Numbered from the stretch's first letter, positions 6,164 through 13,238 are shown. The stretch: 13,238 nt of DNA from Prasinococcaceae sp. CCMP 1430 (GCA_013416795.1 RQSC01001147.1:3067-16304), one strand, 5' to 3'. The notes: generated by a model not told the origin, from the sequence alone. Numbers and translations are program-made.

Positions 6164-6917
6164 ATGGCTCCGCGCGGGCGCGAATTCGAACGTCGCGCCC
6201 CGCGTGTGCGCGGGCGCGAGGGCGGGGGAGCGCGTGGGGGTGCGCCACACCGCGCGCCCCGCACTGGCACGCTCGCGCGGCCGAGGCCCGCGCACGCGGC
6301 GACGCCCGGCAGCGGAGGGGGCGAAAGCGGCGGCGCGTGCGCGCTCAAGCGGCGCGAACGCGGCGGCTACAGCTTCGTGGTGCCTGAGAAGGCGTGGGCA
6401 CAGCAGAAGGCCCGAGGTGTCCAGGAGCTGTGGGCGTCAGAGGAAACGGAGGGGTGGTACGTCTCGACAGCACGCGCGCTTGCGAGCGCATAGGTGTCCG
6501 AGGCTGACGAAGTAGCAAACCGTGCGCTGACGAGCGTGCCGTGCCGCAACGCCTCCTTGCAGGAACGCAAACGTGAGCACTGTTGTCGTTGAATCGCCAC
6601 CTTTCCCGACTGCGCAAGCGGCAGGCGAGCGCATCGTCGCGCAAGCACGCAGTGCGCCGGGCGTGGTGGGCGCGAGCCTCGCACGCGAGCCGTACTCAAC
6701 GCGGCTGCCGGGTGGCGCTGGAGACGTCTTCCAAGTCCAAGTTGACGTCCAGCGGCGCTGGACATCGAACGCTGCTGACGCAGAGGTGTCTTTCTTTACG
6801 AGCGTGGCTGCGCCCGAGGGCGCGGGGCGGGTCTTCATCCAAACGGTGCAATCGCCGTCCAGCGACGCGCTCGCGCTCGAATGCAGCCGTGCCATGGCGG
6901 ACGCCTTCATGCAGTAA
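6164..6917 (+). CDS. Putative PsbP/Mog1-like protein (two exons), start uncertain
   Basis: Exon 1 ends at 6456 and exon 2 runs 6563-6917. The join turns ETEG plus a split Trp codon into ETEGWNANVSTVVVE, restoring one frame and bypassing the TAG at 6492-6494. From the ATG at 6164 the protein has 215 residues; the frame is also open back to an ATG at 6008 (267 residues). The first 65 or so residues are Arg/Gly/Pro-rich, which could be a basic targeting sequence or leader. The folded part begins near GGYSFVVPEKAW, then has a beta-rich stretch (STVVVESPPFP, DVFQVQVDVQRRW, EVSFFTSVAAPEGAGRVFIQTVQSPS) and a final helix (ALECSRAMADAFMQ). The order resembles PsbP-domain or Mog1/DUF1795 proteins (GYSF-VP start, N-V-V strand, closing strand-helix). 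I recognise no diagnostic motif, so the family is a guess. It lies divergent from peroxiredoxin and convergent with the E2 gene. Confidence 0.55.
6457..6562 (+). other. Intron of the putative PsbP/Mog1-like gene (106 nt)
   Basis: The donor GGTG|GTACGT is strong and the acceptor is CCTTGCAG|GAA. The intron splits a Trp codon (TG|G), and its removal joins two open frames that are otherwise separated by a stop codon and a frame change. Confidence 0.75.
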
Positions 6918-6935
6918 CCTCTGAGGCTCTGACCC

Positions 6936-6945
6936 TGTAACATAC
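6936..6945 (+). promoter_or_regulatory. TGTAACATAC element, candidate polyadenylation signal
   Basis: It starts 19 nt after the TAA at 6915-6917 and is identical to the element behind the chaperonin gene on the other strand (1936-1927). On the minus strand TGTAA also occurs at 6965-6961, behind the E2 gene stop, so this 74-bp convergent spacer has candidate 3'-end signals for both genes. Confidence 0.5.
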
Positions 6946-6991
6946 AACAGCTGCTTTAATTTACACATGGCTGCGCCCGAATGTACACGCA

Positions 6992-7780
6992 TCACAGCTC
7001 CTCGACGTCGCCGGCGGCGCTCGGTGCCATGGCTGCCGCGAGGTGGCGCATTAGAGGCAGGGCTAGCAACGCCAACGAGCACAGCGCCAGCGCGACCATG
7101 GCCAGTACTGAGAGCCTGCCTGCAGGCGCGCGCCCCGGGCCCACGCCGCCGCTGTGCGCCCTCATGCCCGCGTCCTCGCCGTCCGTCGAGGCCCTCTCCC
7201 TCGCGACCGCCGCCTGCGCCTCCACTTGTTCTGGCAGCGCTCGGCGAAACTTCGAGCTGCGCGCATTGAACGCAGCTGACTCTCGCGCCAGCCGCCGCCG
7301 CTCCGCCCGCGATGCTCTCACAGTGCCAGCCGATGGCGTGTCCTGCGTGTGAGCACGGCGTCAGCCCCCGGAAGCGTTTCATCGCGCCTACGGCGCGCGC
7401 GCTGTCGCTCTCGCGCTGCTGCGCACCTCTGCCATGAAGGACATGAGGCCTTGAAGGATGCTTGCGACCGACCACAAGGGGTTCCACGACTCCGGGTGGT
7501 AGTCTGACATCGACAGGCACAGCCGCGTGCCGCTCATGAAGCGCCCGCTAGGCGTGTGCATATAAATGGCCGGCGGGCGAAATGGATAGTCGGGGGGGAA
7601 GACCACGCGCCCATGGTAGAAGCCCCCTTCGTAGTCCGTGCCACCAGTGCCCTGCAGCAGGTAGTGCCACTCGCACACGTCGTGATCCGCCGGGCGCGCG
7701 ACGACGACGCCGGGGACGGGCTCGCGCTGCAGTGCGCGCAGCTCCTTGGCGAGGCGTGCGGCGCACGCCTTATCAGGCAT
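6992..7780 (-). CDS. UBE2J2/Ubc6-type ER tail-anchored ubiquitin-conjugating enzyme E2 (two exons)
   Basis: Exon 1 is 7780-7427 (118 codons) and exon 2 is 7342-6992, giving 233-234 residues against 259 for human UBE2J2. This E2 class accepts ubiquitin from E1 and acts in ER-associated degradation, anchored in the ER membrane with the catalytic domain in the cytosol. The UBC fold runs from about residue 7 (ARLAKELRALQREPVPG) through EWHYLLQG, YEGGFYHGRVVFPPDYPFRPP, the catalytic C88 in TRLCLSMSD, and HPESWNPLWSVASILQGLMSFMAE. These follow UBE2J2 closely, including the non-canonical active site shared by UBE2J enzymes. Exon 2 continues the family helix (LARESAAFN...FRRALPEQVE), then an Ala/Gly linker and a single membrane segment at about 196-215 with a tail of roughly 18 residues. 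The ATG at 7780 fits the family start. It faces the small membrane-protein gene across a divergent spacer. Confidence 0.95.
7343..7426 (-). other. Intron of the UBE2J2-like gene (84 nt, phase 0)
   Basis: The donor is GAG|GTGCGC and the acceptor ACACGCAG|GAC. It joins SFMAE to DTPSAGTV and connects the catalytic domain to the family-typical helix and tail anchor. Without splicing the protein would end shortly after the UBC fold and lack the membrane anchor. Confidence 0.9.
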
Positions 7781-8283
7781 CGCGGCGAGCGCGGAGGCAC
7801 CGCCGCCAACTCCGCCCGCGGGCGCCGCCCCGCGAGGGCCCCGNGCCGTAGGGCACGCGCTTGGGCACGAAATCCGCCAGGAACTCGGCCGGGCCCCCAA
7901 GGCGCTCGACGGCGTCGGCTGCGGAGCCAGGAGGGTGGCAGGGATTGAGGCACGAGCGGCCGGTCGCGGCGAGACGTGGCGAGGCGAGGCGCGCTGGAGC
8001 GCGCCGCGCGGCGCGTCTGCTGCTGCCGGTAGGCTCCGCCCACGCGCGCGGGGCGCGCGGGCGCTGCACGCACGCCGCTGCCTCCGCGCCCGCACGCGGA
8101 CCGGCGGAGGAGCAATGAGGTGGGCGCCGTACGGGCAGAGATTCAATGCGAGGTGGGTGGGCGCACTAGCTGTGCAGACATACTCTGCCACGGGCATGCG
8201 CTGTCCAACGCGACTGCGCTGGCGTTCCAGCGATCTGGTGCGTGTTCGCACTGACACATGCATGCGCCTGCAGGCTCGCGCAG
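7781..8283. promoter_or_regulatory. Divergent region between the UBE2J2-like gene and the small membrane-protein gene
   Basis: This 503-bp spacer should contain both promoters. It carries an undetermined base at 7844. A minus-strand stretch at 7918-7845 follows a CTCCGCAG acceptor-like site and reads like protein (ERLGGPAEFLADFVPKRVPYG), so it may be an exon of an extended E2 transcript or another gene. Just before the plus-strand start, CGCCTGCAG at about 8268-8276 could be an acceptor of a leader intron. I see no clear TATA box. Confidence 0.5.
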
Positions 8284-8493
8284 ATGAGCGAGCTTAGCTT
8301 CGGCTTCGGGACGAGGGAGAGCGTGGCCGCGTGGGGAATAGCGGGAGCCATCGTGGTGGGCTACTACTGGTACCCACAGTGGGAGCGCAAGCAGAGGCAC
8401 GCCGCCGCCAAAGAGCGCATGCGAAGGCTCGCGTCCGATCCGGATGCGCAGCGCGACGCGCGCACGCCAGACGCGTCAGACGGCAGGCGCTGA
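8284..8493 (+). CDS. Small single-pass membrane protein, 69 residues
   Basis: I do not recognise the family. The ATG at 8284 opens a 69-codon frame ending in TGA. Residues about 13-30 (VAAWGIAGAIVVGYYWY) form one membrane segment. A Pro-Gln-Trp-Glu-Arg-Lys turn follows, then a basic amphipathic helix (HAAAKERMRRLASDP) and a polar Asp/Arg tail. A short N-terminus, one membrane span and a charged helical tail are common in small mitochondrial inner-membrane accessory proteins and ER microproteins, but no specific assignment is justified. The basic flank suggests the C-terminus stays on the cytosolic or matrix side. The frame extends 14 codons upstream to another ATG at 8242; 8284 is preferred because the hydrophobic layout starts cleanly there. 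It is convergent with the HECT gene (91 bp between stops). Confidence 0.65.
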   Translation: MSELSFGFGTRESVAAWGIAGAIVVGYYWYPQWERKQRHAAAKERMRRLASDPDAQRDARTPDASDGRR

Positions 8494-8584
8494 ACGCTCA
8501 CGCCTGCGCCGCGCCGCCGCAGCTGCCAGCGGTACAAGTACAACAGAGAATTGCAATACAGTCGCGCGGACAGCGTCCGCGCGC
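8494..8584. other. Short convergent 3' spacer between the small membrane-protein and HECT genes
   Basis: Both 3' UTRs must end in or beyond these 91 bases. The relatively AT-rich segment near 8532-8562 (GTACAAGTACAACAGAGAATTG on the plus strand) contains TTGTAC on the minus strand but no exact TGTAA, so the two transcripts may overlap. Confidence 0.5.
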
Positions 8585-11500
8585 TCACGACAGGTGAAAG
8601 CCGCTGCCTTGAGAGATCGCGTAGACCAGCTTCTCCGCCAGCGCCTCGCGGGTCGCGTACGGCGGCAGCTTCAGAAGGTTCATGCACGTCGCAGCAGTGG
8701 GCAGCCGCTCGGCCGCGGCAGCCTCACCGACGTGCCCGGCCATCTGCAGGCAGAAGCGCGGCTCGAGTGCCTTGAAGCCGAGCAGCGGCGCGCGTGAGCA
8801 GCTGGTGACGAACTTGACGAGCATTCGCTGCTCCTTGGCCGACATGGACTCCACCACGCTCCAGAAGTTCAGAACGATGGGATGGTCCTCATGGAAGCCG
8901 CTGGCGTACACAGTGAAGTTGCGCATGTCATCGACGTCGATCCTGCCCGCCTTGCCGCTGACGAGTTCTTGGAGCTCTTTCGGGTTGAAGAGGCTCGCCC
9001 ACTCCGGCGTGATGAGCGTCCGGAAACCCTGCCCGAAGGCATCGGCGGCAAGGCGAGTCTCGGCGTTTAGGCGATAGTGCGCCATCAAGTGGACGTACAG
9101 CGCCGCATTGGCTTCGGTGACAGGCACCTGCGCGCCGCGGCCGCCGGGCAACAGGCCGACTTCTCGGCCGTTGGCGGTGGTGGCGGCGAAGGTGAGGCCG
9201 AGGTCCTCGGTCGCGGCTCCCGCGCGGCGCACGTAGCGTAGGTTGGCGTCCAGCTCGGCGTCGAGGCTGGCGAGGTCGGCGGCTCCCGACACGCCGAGCT
9301 TGCCAGGCAGGACCTTCCTAAGAAAGTGCTGTGCCAGCGGCAGCTCAAGCAAAATGCCCTCGTAGACCGCCTTGCCAACCATCTTGCCGAGAAATTCGTA
9401 GAGCCTCAGCACGACGGAGGACGTCCCCGCTGCCGGGTCTGGGTAGAGCTCATTGCGCGCGTTGGCGCGGAAGAGCCCACGCTTGTCGCTGAAACCCTCG
9501 AGTAGAAGCTCCTCGAGGAAATCTTTGAAGAGGCCGCCCCCGTCGATGCCGGCCTCTGCCTCGCCTGTGATGTCGACAAATTGAACGCGAATGAGCCCCT
9601 TCACGGCGTCGCCGAGCTTGTCCAACTCGTTCATTCCATCCTCCAGAAGGTTGCCGCGTCGCACAGTGATGCCGCGTCCCATGACATGGCCGAATATGTT
9701 TGCCCGTCCACGCTTGGACTCGCGGTCGGTGCACACAAGCGTGTGGAACGCCGCAGCGCGCGCAGAGAACGGCACCAGACAAGGGGCGGAAAGCAACACG
9801 GCGCGCACGCGCGCGCCGCTCAGCATCCTGTTGGCGGCCAACGCGTCGTCCTCCGAGTTCCCGTCGTCTTCAGCAGTGTCGTGGGCAGCTGCTGCCGCCG
9901 CTTCAAACGCACCCGCGCCTGCTGTGCCCCACAGCGCCGCCTGCACCTCAGCATTGAATCGTTCGAGGCCGGCCTGAGACCGAAGCACGGTCGCGTGGAA
10001 CGCACTCGGCGGCACGAGCTCCAGCGAAGTGAGCCTGTCGTATGCGACGCGAAGGAGGCGACACGCAGATGCTCGGATGGCCAGGGCATCGGTGGGCGCC
10101 TGCTGCATGGTGGGCGCCCACAGCATATCCCACGCGGCCGAGCGCACTATACCAATGAGGCCACCATGAGGGGCACGCGAGTCGTGGAGGGCCGACACGG
10201 GGAGAACACCGCCGCGGCTGCCGCCCTCCATGTTACCCCGTAGCTCTTCGGCATCGGCAGACGCCAGCGTGCGCGTTGCAATCTCGCACACGGCCACCAG
10301 CGACGGGACCCACTCCTTGCCGGCCCCGCCGAGGGCCGCGCTTGCCCAGCTCACGTGGCCGGGCACGCGGCTCAGCACATCATTCCAAAGCGAGGCCAGC
10401 AGATCCATCTTGTACGCGAGCGTGTTGACGAGGCGCGGCGCGAGCGGCCCTGCGCGCGCGAAGAGGGCGTTGACCAACGAGCAGAGCGGCTTGGACCCCT
10501 CGGCGGGGTTGAGCTCTCCGGCGCCGCTGGCAGCACTGGCGGCGCTCACCAATGGGGCGAGCGCGTCGTCGGCCGCAAGCGTCTCAAGCTGCGCGCTCAG
10601 CACGGAATCCGCACTCGCTTGCACACCCCACGGCATCGCGTCGCCCTGCTCTTTCTCGTCAAGGTCCATGACGTCGCCCTCGGCGCCCACGCTGCACGCG
10701 CGCGCCAGAAGTCTGTGGAGCGCATCCGCCGCCGCCCTGGCGTCCGCGGCGTGCATCTGACGAGGCGAGGCCGCGCAAGCGTCCGCGAGATTGCCGAGGG
10801 CAACGGCGCTTGTCTCGCAGTCGAGCGAATTCCAGACTGCCTCGGACACGCGCACCGCCGCGATGAGCAGTGCTCGGGAAACCGCCGCTGAGGAGGTGCT
10901 TAGCCGCCTCGTCGCACCGCGCAAGCGCAGCAGGCCGTCGGGCGCGGCGAAAGCCGCGGCTGCCGCACGCCCGCGCTCAGCCGTCGCCGCCGGCGATGCG
11001 GCGTATCGTTCGCAGACAGACGCGACGACGCGCGCCGCCAGACAGTCGCCGGCGGGCGCCGCACCGTCCCCCAGCCGCACCAGACCCGCCAGCGCCACCG
11101 ACAACGGCGCGCACCCGCCAGGCGGATGTGTCATTGCCATCAGCCTATCGACCGCCGGCCTCGCTCCTGCGTCGAGATACAGCGTCGGCTGTGCCAGAGC
11201 TACCGCGGCCGTTGCAAGCACCTGGAGCGTCTTCTGTTCGGCCGTGGGCGGCGCTGCGGACTGCGCGGGGGGCAGTGGCGCCAGCAGCCACTCGGCCGCC
11301 GCGGCGCCGCCCGCCGCCGCCGCGTGCAGCGCAGCCACGCACCCGCACAGCAATCTCTCCGCGCGCAGCCTCCCGATTCGCACGTCGCCCGCAGAATCGA
11401 GCAAGGGCAGCGAAGCACCGCTCGTGAAGGCGGGCAGCACGCACAGCTGCGCACACCTCGCGAGCACGGCGGCGCCATCCGCATCTGTGCCCCGAGCGAA

Positions 11501-11818
11501 GAACAGCGCGTCTCGGAGCAACTCCCCGCCGCGTGCCGCCGCGTCCTCGGGCGTCGCGCGCTCCCCGTGCGCGCCCCATTTTCGCACCCACGCCGCCTTC
11601 ATCGCTTTTCTCGCGCGATCCCTCTCCACAGCCCCCCTCCATCGCGCCTGCACGCGCGCGGCCGCCCCACCCCTCGCGCGCGCCTCCGCGCGGCGCTCGC
11701 GCTCGCGCCGGTTGCGCTCGAGGATTTCCGCTCGCGACGCCGACGCGCCGCGGCCACGCGACGCGCCCCCGAGCGCGACCTTGCGCGCCGGCCGCGCCGA
11801 CCCCGAGAAGAAGTCCAT
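8585..11818 (-). CDS. UBE3C/UPL6-type HECT E3 ubiquitin ligase (single exon)
   Basis: It encodes 1077 residues, close to human UBE3C (1083) and UBE3B (1068). It takes ubiquitin from an E2 onto its own cysteine and passes it to substrates; UBE3C works with the proteasome to extend chains. The N-terminus MDFFSGSARPARKVALGGAS matches the conserved UBE3C/UPL6 start, which is why 11818 is chosen although the frame stays open to an ATG at 12028. A calmodulin-binding-type IQ motif (ARVQARWRGAVERDR) lies at about 54-68. The middle is an Ala-rich helical region with an acidic EDDGNSEDD insertion. The HECT domain spans about 716-1077: ITVRRGNLLEDG, EAGIDGGGLFKDFLEELL, YEFLGKMVGKAVYEG, HLMAHYRLN, LVKFVTSCSRAPLLGF and LPTAATCMNLLKLPPY with catalytic C1045, 32 residues from the end exactly as in UBE3C. 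Some HECT stretches also recall UBE3B. The lack of introns in 3.2 kb is notable. Confidence 0.96.
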   Translation of the reverse strand: MDFFSGSARPARKVALGGASRGRGASASRAEILERNRRERERRAEARARGGAAARVQARWRGAVERDRARKAMKAAWVRKWGAHGERATPEDAAARGGELLRDALFFARGTDADGAAVLARCAQLCVLPAFTSGASLPLLDSAGDVRIGRLRAERLLCGCVAALHAAAAGGAAAAEWLLAPLPPAQSAAPPTAEQKTLQVLATAAVALAQPTLYLDAGARPAVDRLMAMTHPPGGCAPLSVALAGLVRLGDGAAPAGDCLAARVVASVCERYAASPAATAERGRAAAAAFAAPDGLLRLRGATRRLSTSSAAVSRALLIAAVRVSEAVWNSLDCETSAVALGNLADACAASPRQMHAADARAAADALHRLLARACSVGAEGDVMDLDEKEQGDAMPWGVQASADSVLSAQLETLAADDALAPLVSAASAASGAGELNPAEGSKPLCSLVNALFARAGPLAPRLVNTLAYKMDLLASLWNDVLSRVPGHVSWASAALGGAGKEWVPSLVAVCEIATRTLASADAEELRGNMEGGSRGGVLPVSALHDSRAPHGGLIGIVRSAAWDMLWAPTMQQAPTDALAIRASACRLLRVAYDRLTSLELVPPSAFHATVLRSQAGLERFNAEVQAALWGTAGAGAFEAAAAAAHDTAEDDGNSEDDALAANRMLSGARVRAVLLSAPCLVPFSARAAAFHTLVCTDRESKRGRANIFGHVMGRGITVRRGNLLEDGMNELDKLGDAVKGLIRVQFVDITGEAEAGIDGGGLFKDFLEELLLEGFSDKRGLFRANARNELYPDPAAGTSSVVLRLYEFLGKMVGKAVYEGILLELPLAQHFLRKVLPGKLGVSGAADLASLDAELDANLRYVRRAGAATEDLGLTFAATTANGREVGLLPGGRGAQVPVTEANAALYVHLMAHYRLNAETRLAADAFGQGFRTLITPEWASLFNPKELQELVSGKAGRIDVDDMRNFTVYASGFHEDHPIVLNFWSVVESMSAKEQRMLVKFVTSCSRAPLLGFKALEPRFCLQMAGHVGEAAAAERLPTAATCMNLLKLPPYATREALAEKLVYAISQGSGFHLS

Positions 11819-12074
11819 CCCCTCCCACGGCAAGCCAACGACGCCGCGCTGGCGGGCGGCGTGAGAGGGGGACCTGGGGGGGGGGGAGCGGGGGGGGGAC
11901 TGCGCTGCGCGCGTTGTGGGGCGCTTGGTCTTCCGGGTTGCTTTCTTCCGCACTGCCATCAAATCGAGACGAATCTGTCTGCGTTCCGGATCCATCCATC
12001 CGGGACCTCTGGGCATCACGTTTGTCATAAGGATCTACGTCATAATTACTAACGGGAGATGTTACCCATGCATT
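11819..12074. promoter_or_regulatory. Spacer between FAD oxidoreductase stop and HECT start: leader and promoter of the HECT gene
   Basis: These 256 bp hold the HECT promoter and leader and the 3' end of the oxidoreductase gene. G runs on the plus strand (C runs in the HECT transcript) lie at 11867-11898. A CRE-like half-site (ATGACGTAG on the minus strand) is near 12035-12043. GTAACAT, a partial match to the shared 3' element, lies at 12065-12059 on the minus strand, 10 nt after the oxidoreductase stop. Confidence 0.5.
11867..11898 (+). repeat. Clustered G runs (G5, G11, G9) upstream of the HECT start
   Basis: Three long G runs fall within 32 bases on the strand opposite the HECT transcript. 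They could form a G-quadruplex in DNA, or give a C-rich leader in mRNA. Run lengths are easily miscalled in sequencing. Confidence 0.7.
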
Positions 12075-13238
12075 TCAGAGCTTGGCGCCGGCACCGGCGG
12101 TGGCCAGCGACGCGAGCAGGGCGCCCGCCGCCGCCTCCCCGCTGAGGTACGCCGCCTCGACGCGACCCTGCTGGCCCTCAGGCGCCGCCCAGTCGCCGCA
12201 GGCCACGAGCGTGCCGCACGGCGATGATGCGACGCGCCGTTCGGCGACCGCGGCGTCCGCGCACGGGCCAGGAAAGGCGTTGCCCCAGCGGTGCGCCGAC
12301 GGGGGCGTGAGCAGGTCGAGCTTGCCCCAGCCTGCTGCCTGCGTGACCTCACGTACCGCGGCCAGCATCTCGCTCGTGACGTGTTCGAGCGCTGCGTCGT
12401 GCGCCTCGGTGCCGCGCGCGGTCATGCCGTGCTCCTGCACCACCAGTTTCGCGAACTCGGCCGAGGAGTGCGCCGTCCACAGCTCCGCACCCTCGCCATC
12501 ACGACCCGCCCGGCGCTTGGGTTTGCTGCTCTCTTTGCTGAGCCAAGACAGCACAGGGTTCTCGGCCACAAAGATGCCGTCCGGCGCGCCTTCCAGCGGC
12601 GTGGCCAGCTCCAGCATAAGCGCAAAGCTCGGCGCCGCCCCCTGTGCCGCCGCCCTCATCGATCCCGCAATGTCGGGCGCGGCTGCCTCCAGCACCGGGG
12701 CCATGGCGCGGTCGGTTGCAACCAGCGCGTCGAAACGCATCGCCTCGGTCGCCCCGTTTCGCCGCACGCGCGCCTCCCAGCCGGCGCCGGCCCCATCGGG
12801 CGCCGCCACGCCGAGCAGCTCGGCTCGCGTGACGATGCTGGCCCCGCGCTCCTCGGCCTCGTGCAGCAGCTGCGCACACAGGTCGGCCATCGCGCCCGTG
12901 GCGCCGCCCACCAGCCTCCGCTTCCTCTTGACGTCTTCCACAAAGCGGTCGTGCCGCGAATCAAGCGTGCCGAAGGTCCCCTCCCACTCTGCGAGAGCGC
13001 CGGCCTCGAGGAGCCGCTCGCACGTGCTCGAGAAGCGCGCGCTCTTCGCCGACACGAACTGGCAGCCGTGGTCCCAGCGTGGCTCAGAATACTCGGGCGG
13101 CGCGAACCGGGTGCTGGCACGCCCTCCTACGCTGCGGCCGCGCTCCAACACGACCGCGCGCACGCCACCCTCGCCGAGCGCGCGCGCGCACGCCAGGCCG
13201 GCCACGCCCCCGCCAAACACGCCGACCAGCGGCGCCGC
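12075..13238 (-). CDS. Renalase-type FAD/NAD(P)-binding oxidoreductase (amine-oxidase-like), N-terminus off the window
   Basis: The frame is open from the right edge to the TGA at 12075-12077, giving 387 residues; only a short N-terminal piece is missing. It begins with a Rossmann FAD-binding strand (LVGVFGGGVAGLACARAL, GxGxxG-type). The acidic ribose-binding residue follows in VVLERGRSVGGRAST. WDHGCQFVSAKS at about 55 is typical of renalase-like oxidases (DxGxQxF). The C-terminal part has HRWGNAFPGP and CGDWAAPEGQQGRVEAAYLSGEAAA, the second FAD-contact motif with the RVEGAYLSG-like signature. Renalases oxidise aberrant NAD(P)H isomers; plant and algal relatives are often predicted plastid proteins of unknown substrate. 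Residues 230-250 carry a lysine/arginine-rich loop (SSKPKRRAGRD) not expected in the core. A plastid transit peptide cannot be judged because the start is cut off. It is in tandem with the HECT gene. Confidence 0.88.
   Translation of the reverse strand, partial: AAPLVGVFGGGVAGLACARALGEGGVRAVVLERGRSVGGRASTRFAPPEYSEPRWDHGCQFVSAKSARFSSTCERLLEAGALAEWEGTFGTLDSRHDRFVEDVKRKRRLVGGATGAMADLCAQLLHEAEERGASIVTRAELLGVAAPDGAGAGWEARVRRNGATEAMRFDALVATDRAMAPVLEAAAPDIAGSMRAAAQGAAPSFALMLELATPLEGAPDGIFVAENPVLSWLSKESSKPKRRAGRDGEGAELWTAHSSAEFAKLVVQEHGMTARGTEAHDAALEHVTSEMLAAVREVTQAAGWGKLDLLTPPSAHRWGNAFPGPCADAAVAERRVASSPCGTLVACGDWAAPEGQQGRVEAAYLSGEAAAGALLASLATAGAGAKL

Noticed and set aside
5929-6348. 139-codon minus-strand frame in the divergent region
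   Set aside because: It overlaps the putative exon of the plus-strand gene and the promoter repeats, with no domain-like pattern.
9581-10243. 220-codon plus-strand frame
   Set aside because: It is antisense to the conserved HECT domain coding region and has no recognisable motif.
10791-11864. 357-codon plus-strand open frame opposite the HECT gene
   Set aside because: It is Ala/Ser/Arg-rich with no domain and lies entirely antisense to the well-supported HECT N-terminal half; GC bias keeps it open.
1187-12074. tRNA or rRNA genes in the intergenic spacers
   Set aside because: I found no T-loop GGTTCRANYCC box paired with an A box, and no rRNA-like sequence, in any spacer by eye.
1-13238. 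Bacterial operon or prophage interpretation
   Set aside because: The window has spliceosomal introns, a tail-anchored E2, a HECT ligase, a BBS-type chaperonin and genes on both strands with individual promoters, all of which are eukaryotic.

Overview
The window is nuclear DNA from a very GC-rich eukaryote. Three genes contain short spliceosomal introns of 84, 106 and 148 nt. The proteins are eukaryotic: a tail-anchored UBE2J2/Ubc6-type E2, a UBE3C/UPL6-type HECT ligase and a BBS6/MKKS-like chaperonin. TGTAA-type motifs, like the polyadenylation signal of green algae, lie just behind several stop codons. A BBS6-like chaperonin suggests a ciliated or flagellated cell. I infer a GC-rich unicellular alga or similar protist (haptophyte, stramenopile or green alga), but the window alone does not fix the lineage.

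Layout, left to right. Positions 1-1186 (minus) encode the N-terminal 395 residues of a secreted, cysteine-rich repeat protein that runs off the left edge. Its 0.8-kb upstream region holds alternating (GC)n tracts, one of them inside a perfect 32-bp palindrome. Positions 1985 to about 4306 (minus) encode a divergent group II chaperonin most like MKKS/BBS6, with an unresolved 5' end. Positions 4732-5554 (minus) encode a 1-Cys peroxiredoxin (PRDX6 type) in two exons, with an in-frame upstream ATG that would add an acylation-like N-terminus. A divergent promoter region separates it from a two-exon plus-strand gene (about 6164-6917) that weakly resembles PsbP/Mog1-like proteins. That gene converges on a two-exon UBE2J2-like E2 (6992-7780, minus). 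A second divergent region separates the E2 from a 69-residue single-pass membrane protein (8284-8493, plus). This small gene converges on a single-exon, 1077-residue HECT E3 ligase (8585-11818, minus). Last, 12075-13238 (minus) is a renalase-type FAD oxidoreductase whose N-terminus is cut by the right edge.

The genes are tightly packed: stop codons of the convergent pairs are 74 and 91 nt apart, and the HECT start lies 256 nt from the oxidoreductase stop. They do not form one pathway. The E2 and HECT E3 are both ubiquitin genes and could be linked functionally, but proximity is the only evidence here. The most unusual pieces are the knottin-like/disintegrin-like repeat protein, the chaperonin with half-degraded ATP motifs, the possibly acylated peroxiredoxin and a shared TGTAACATAC 3' element.
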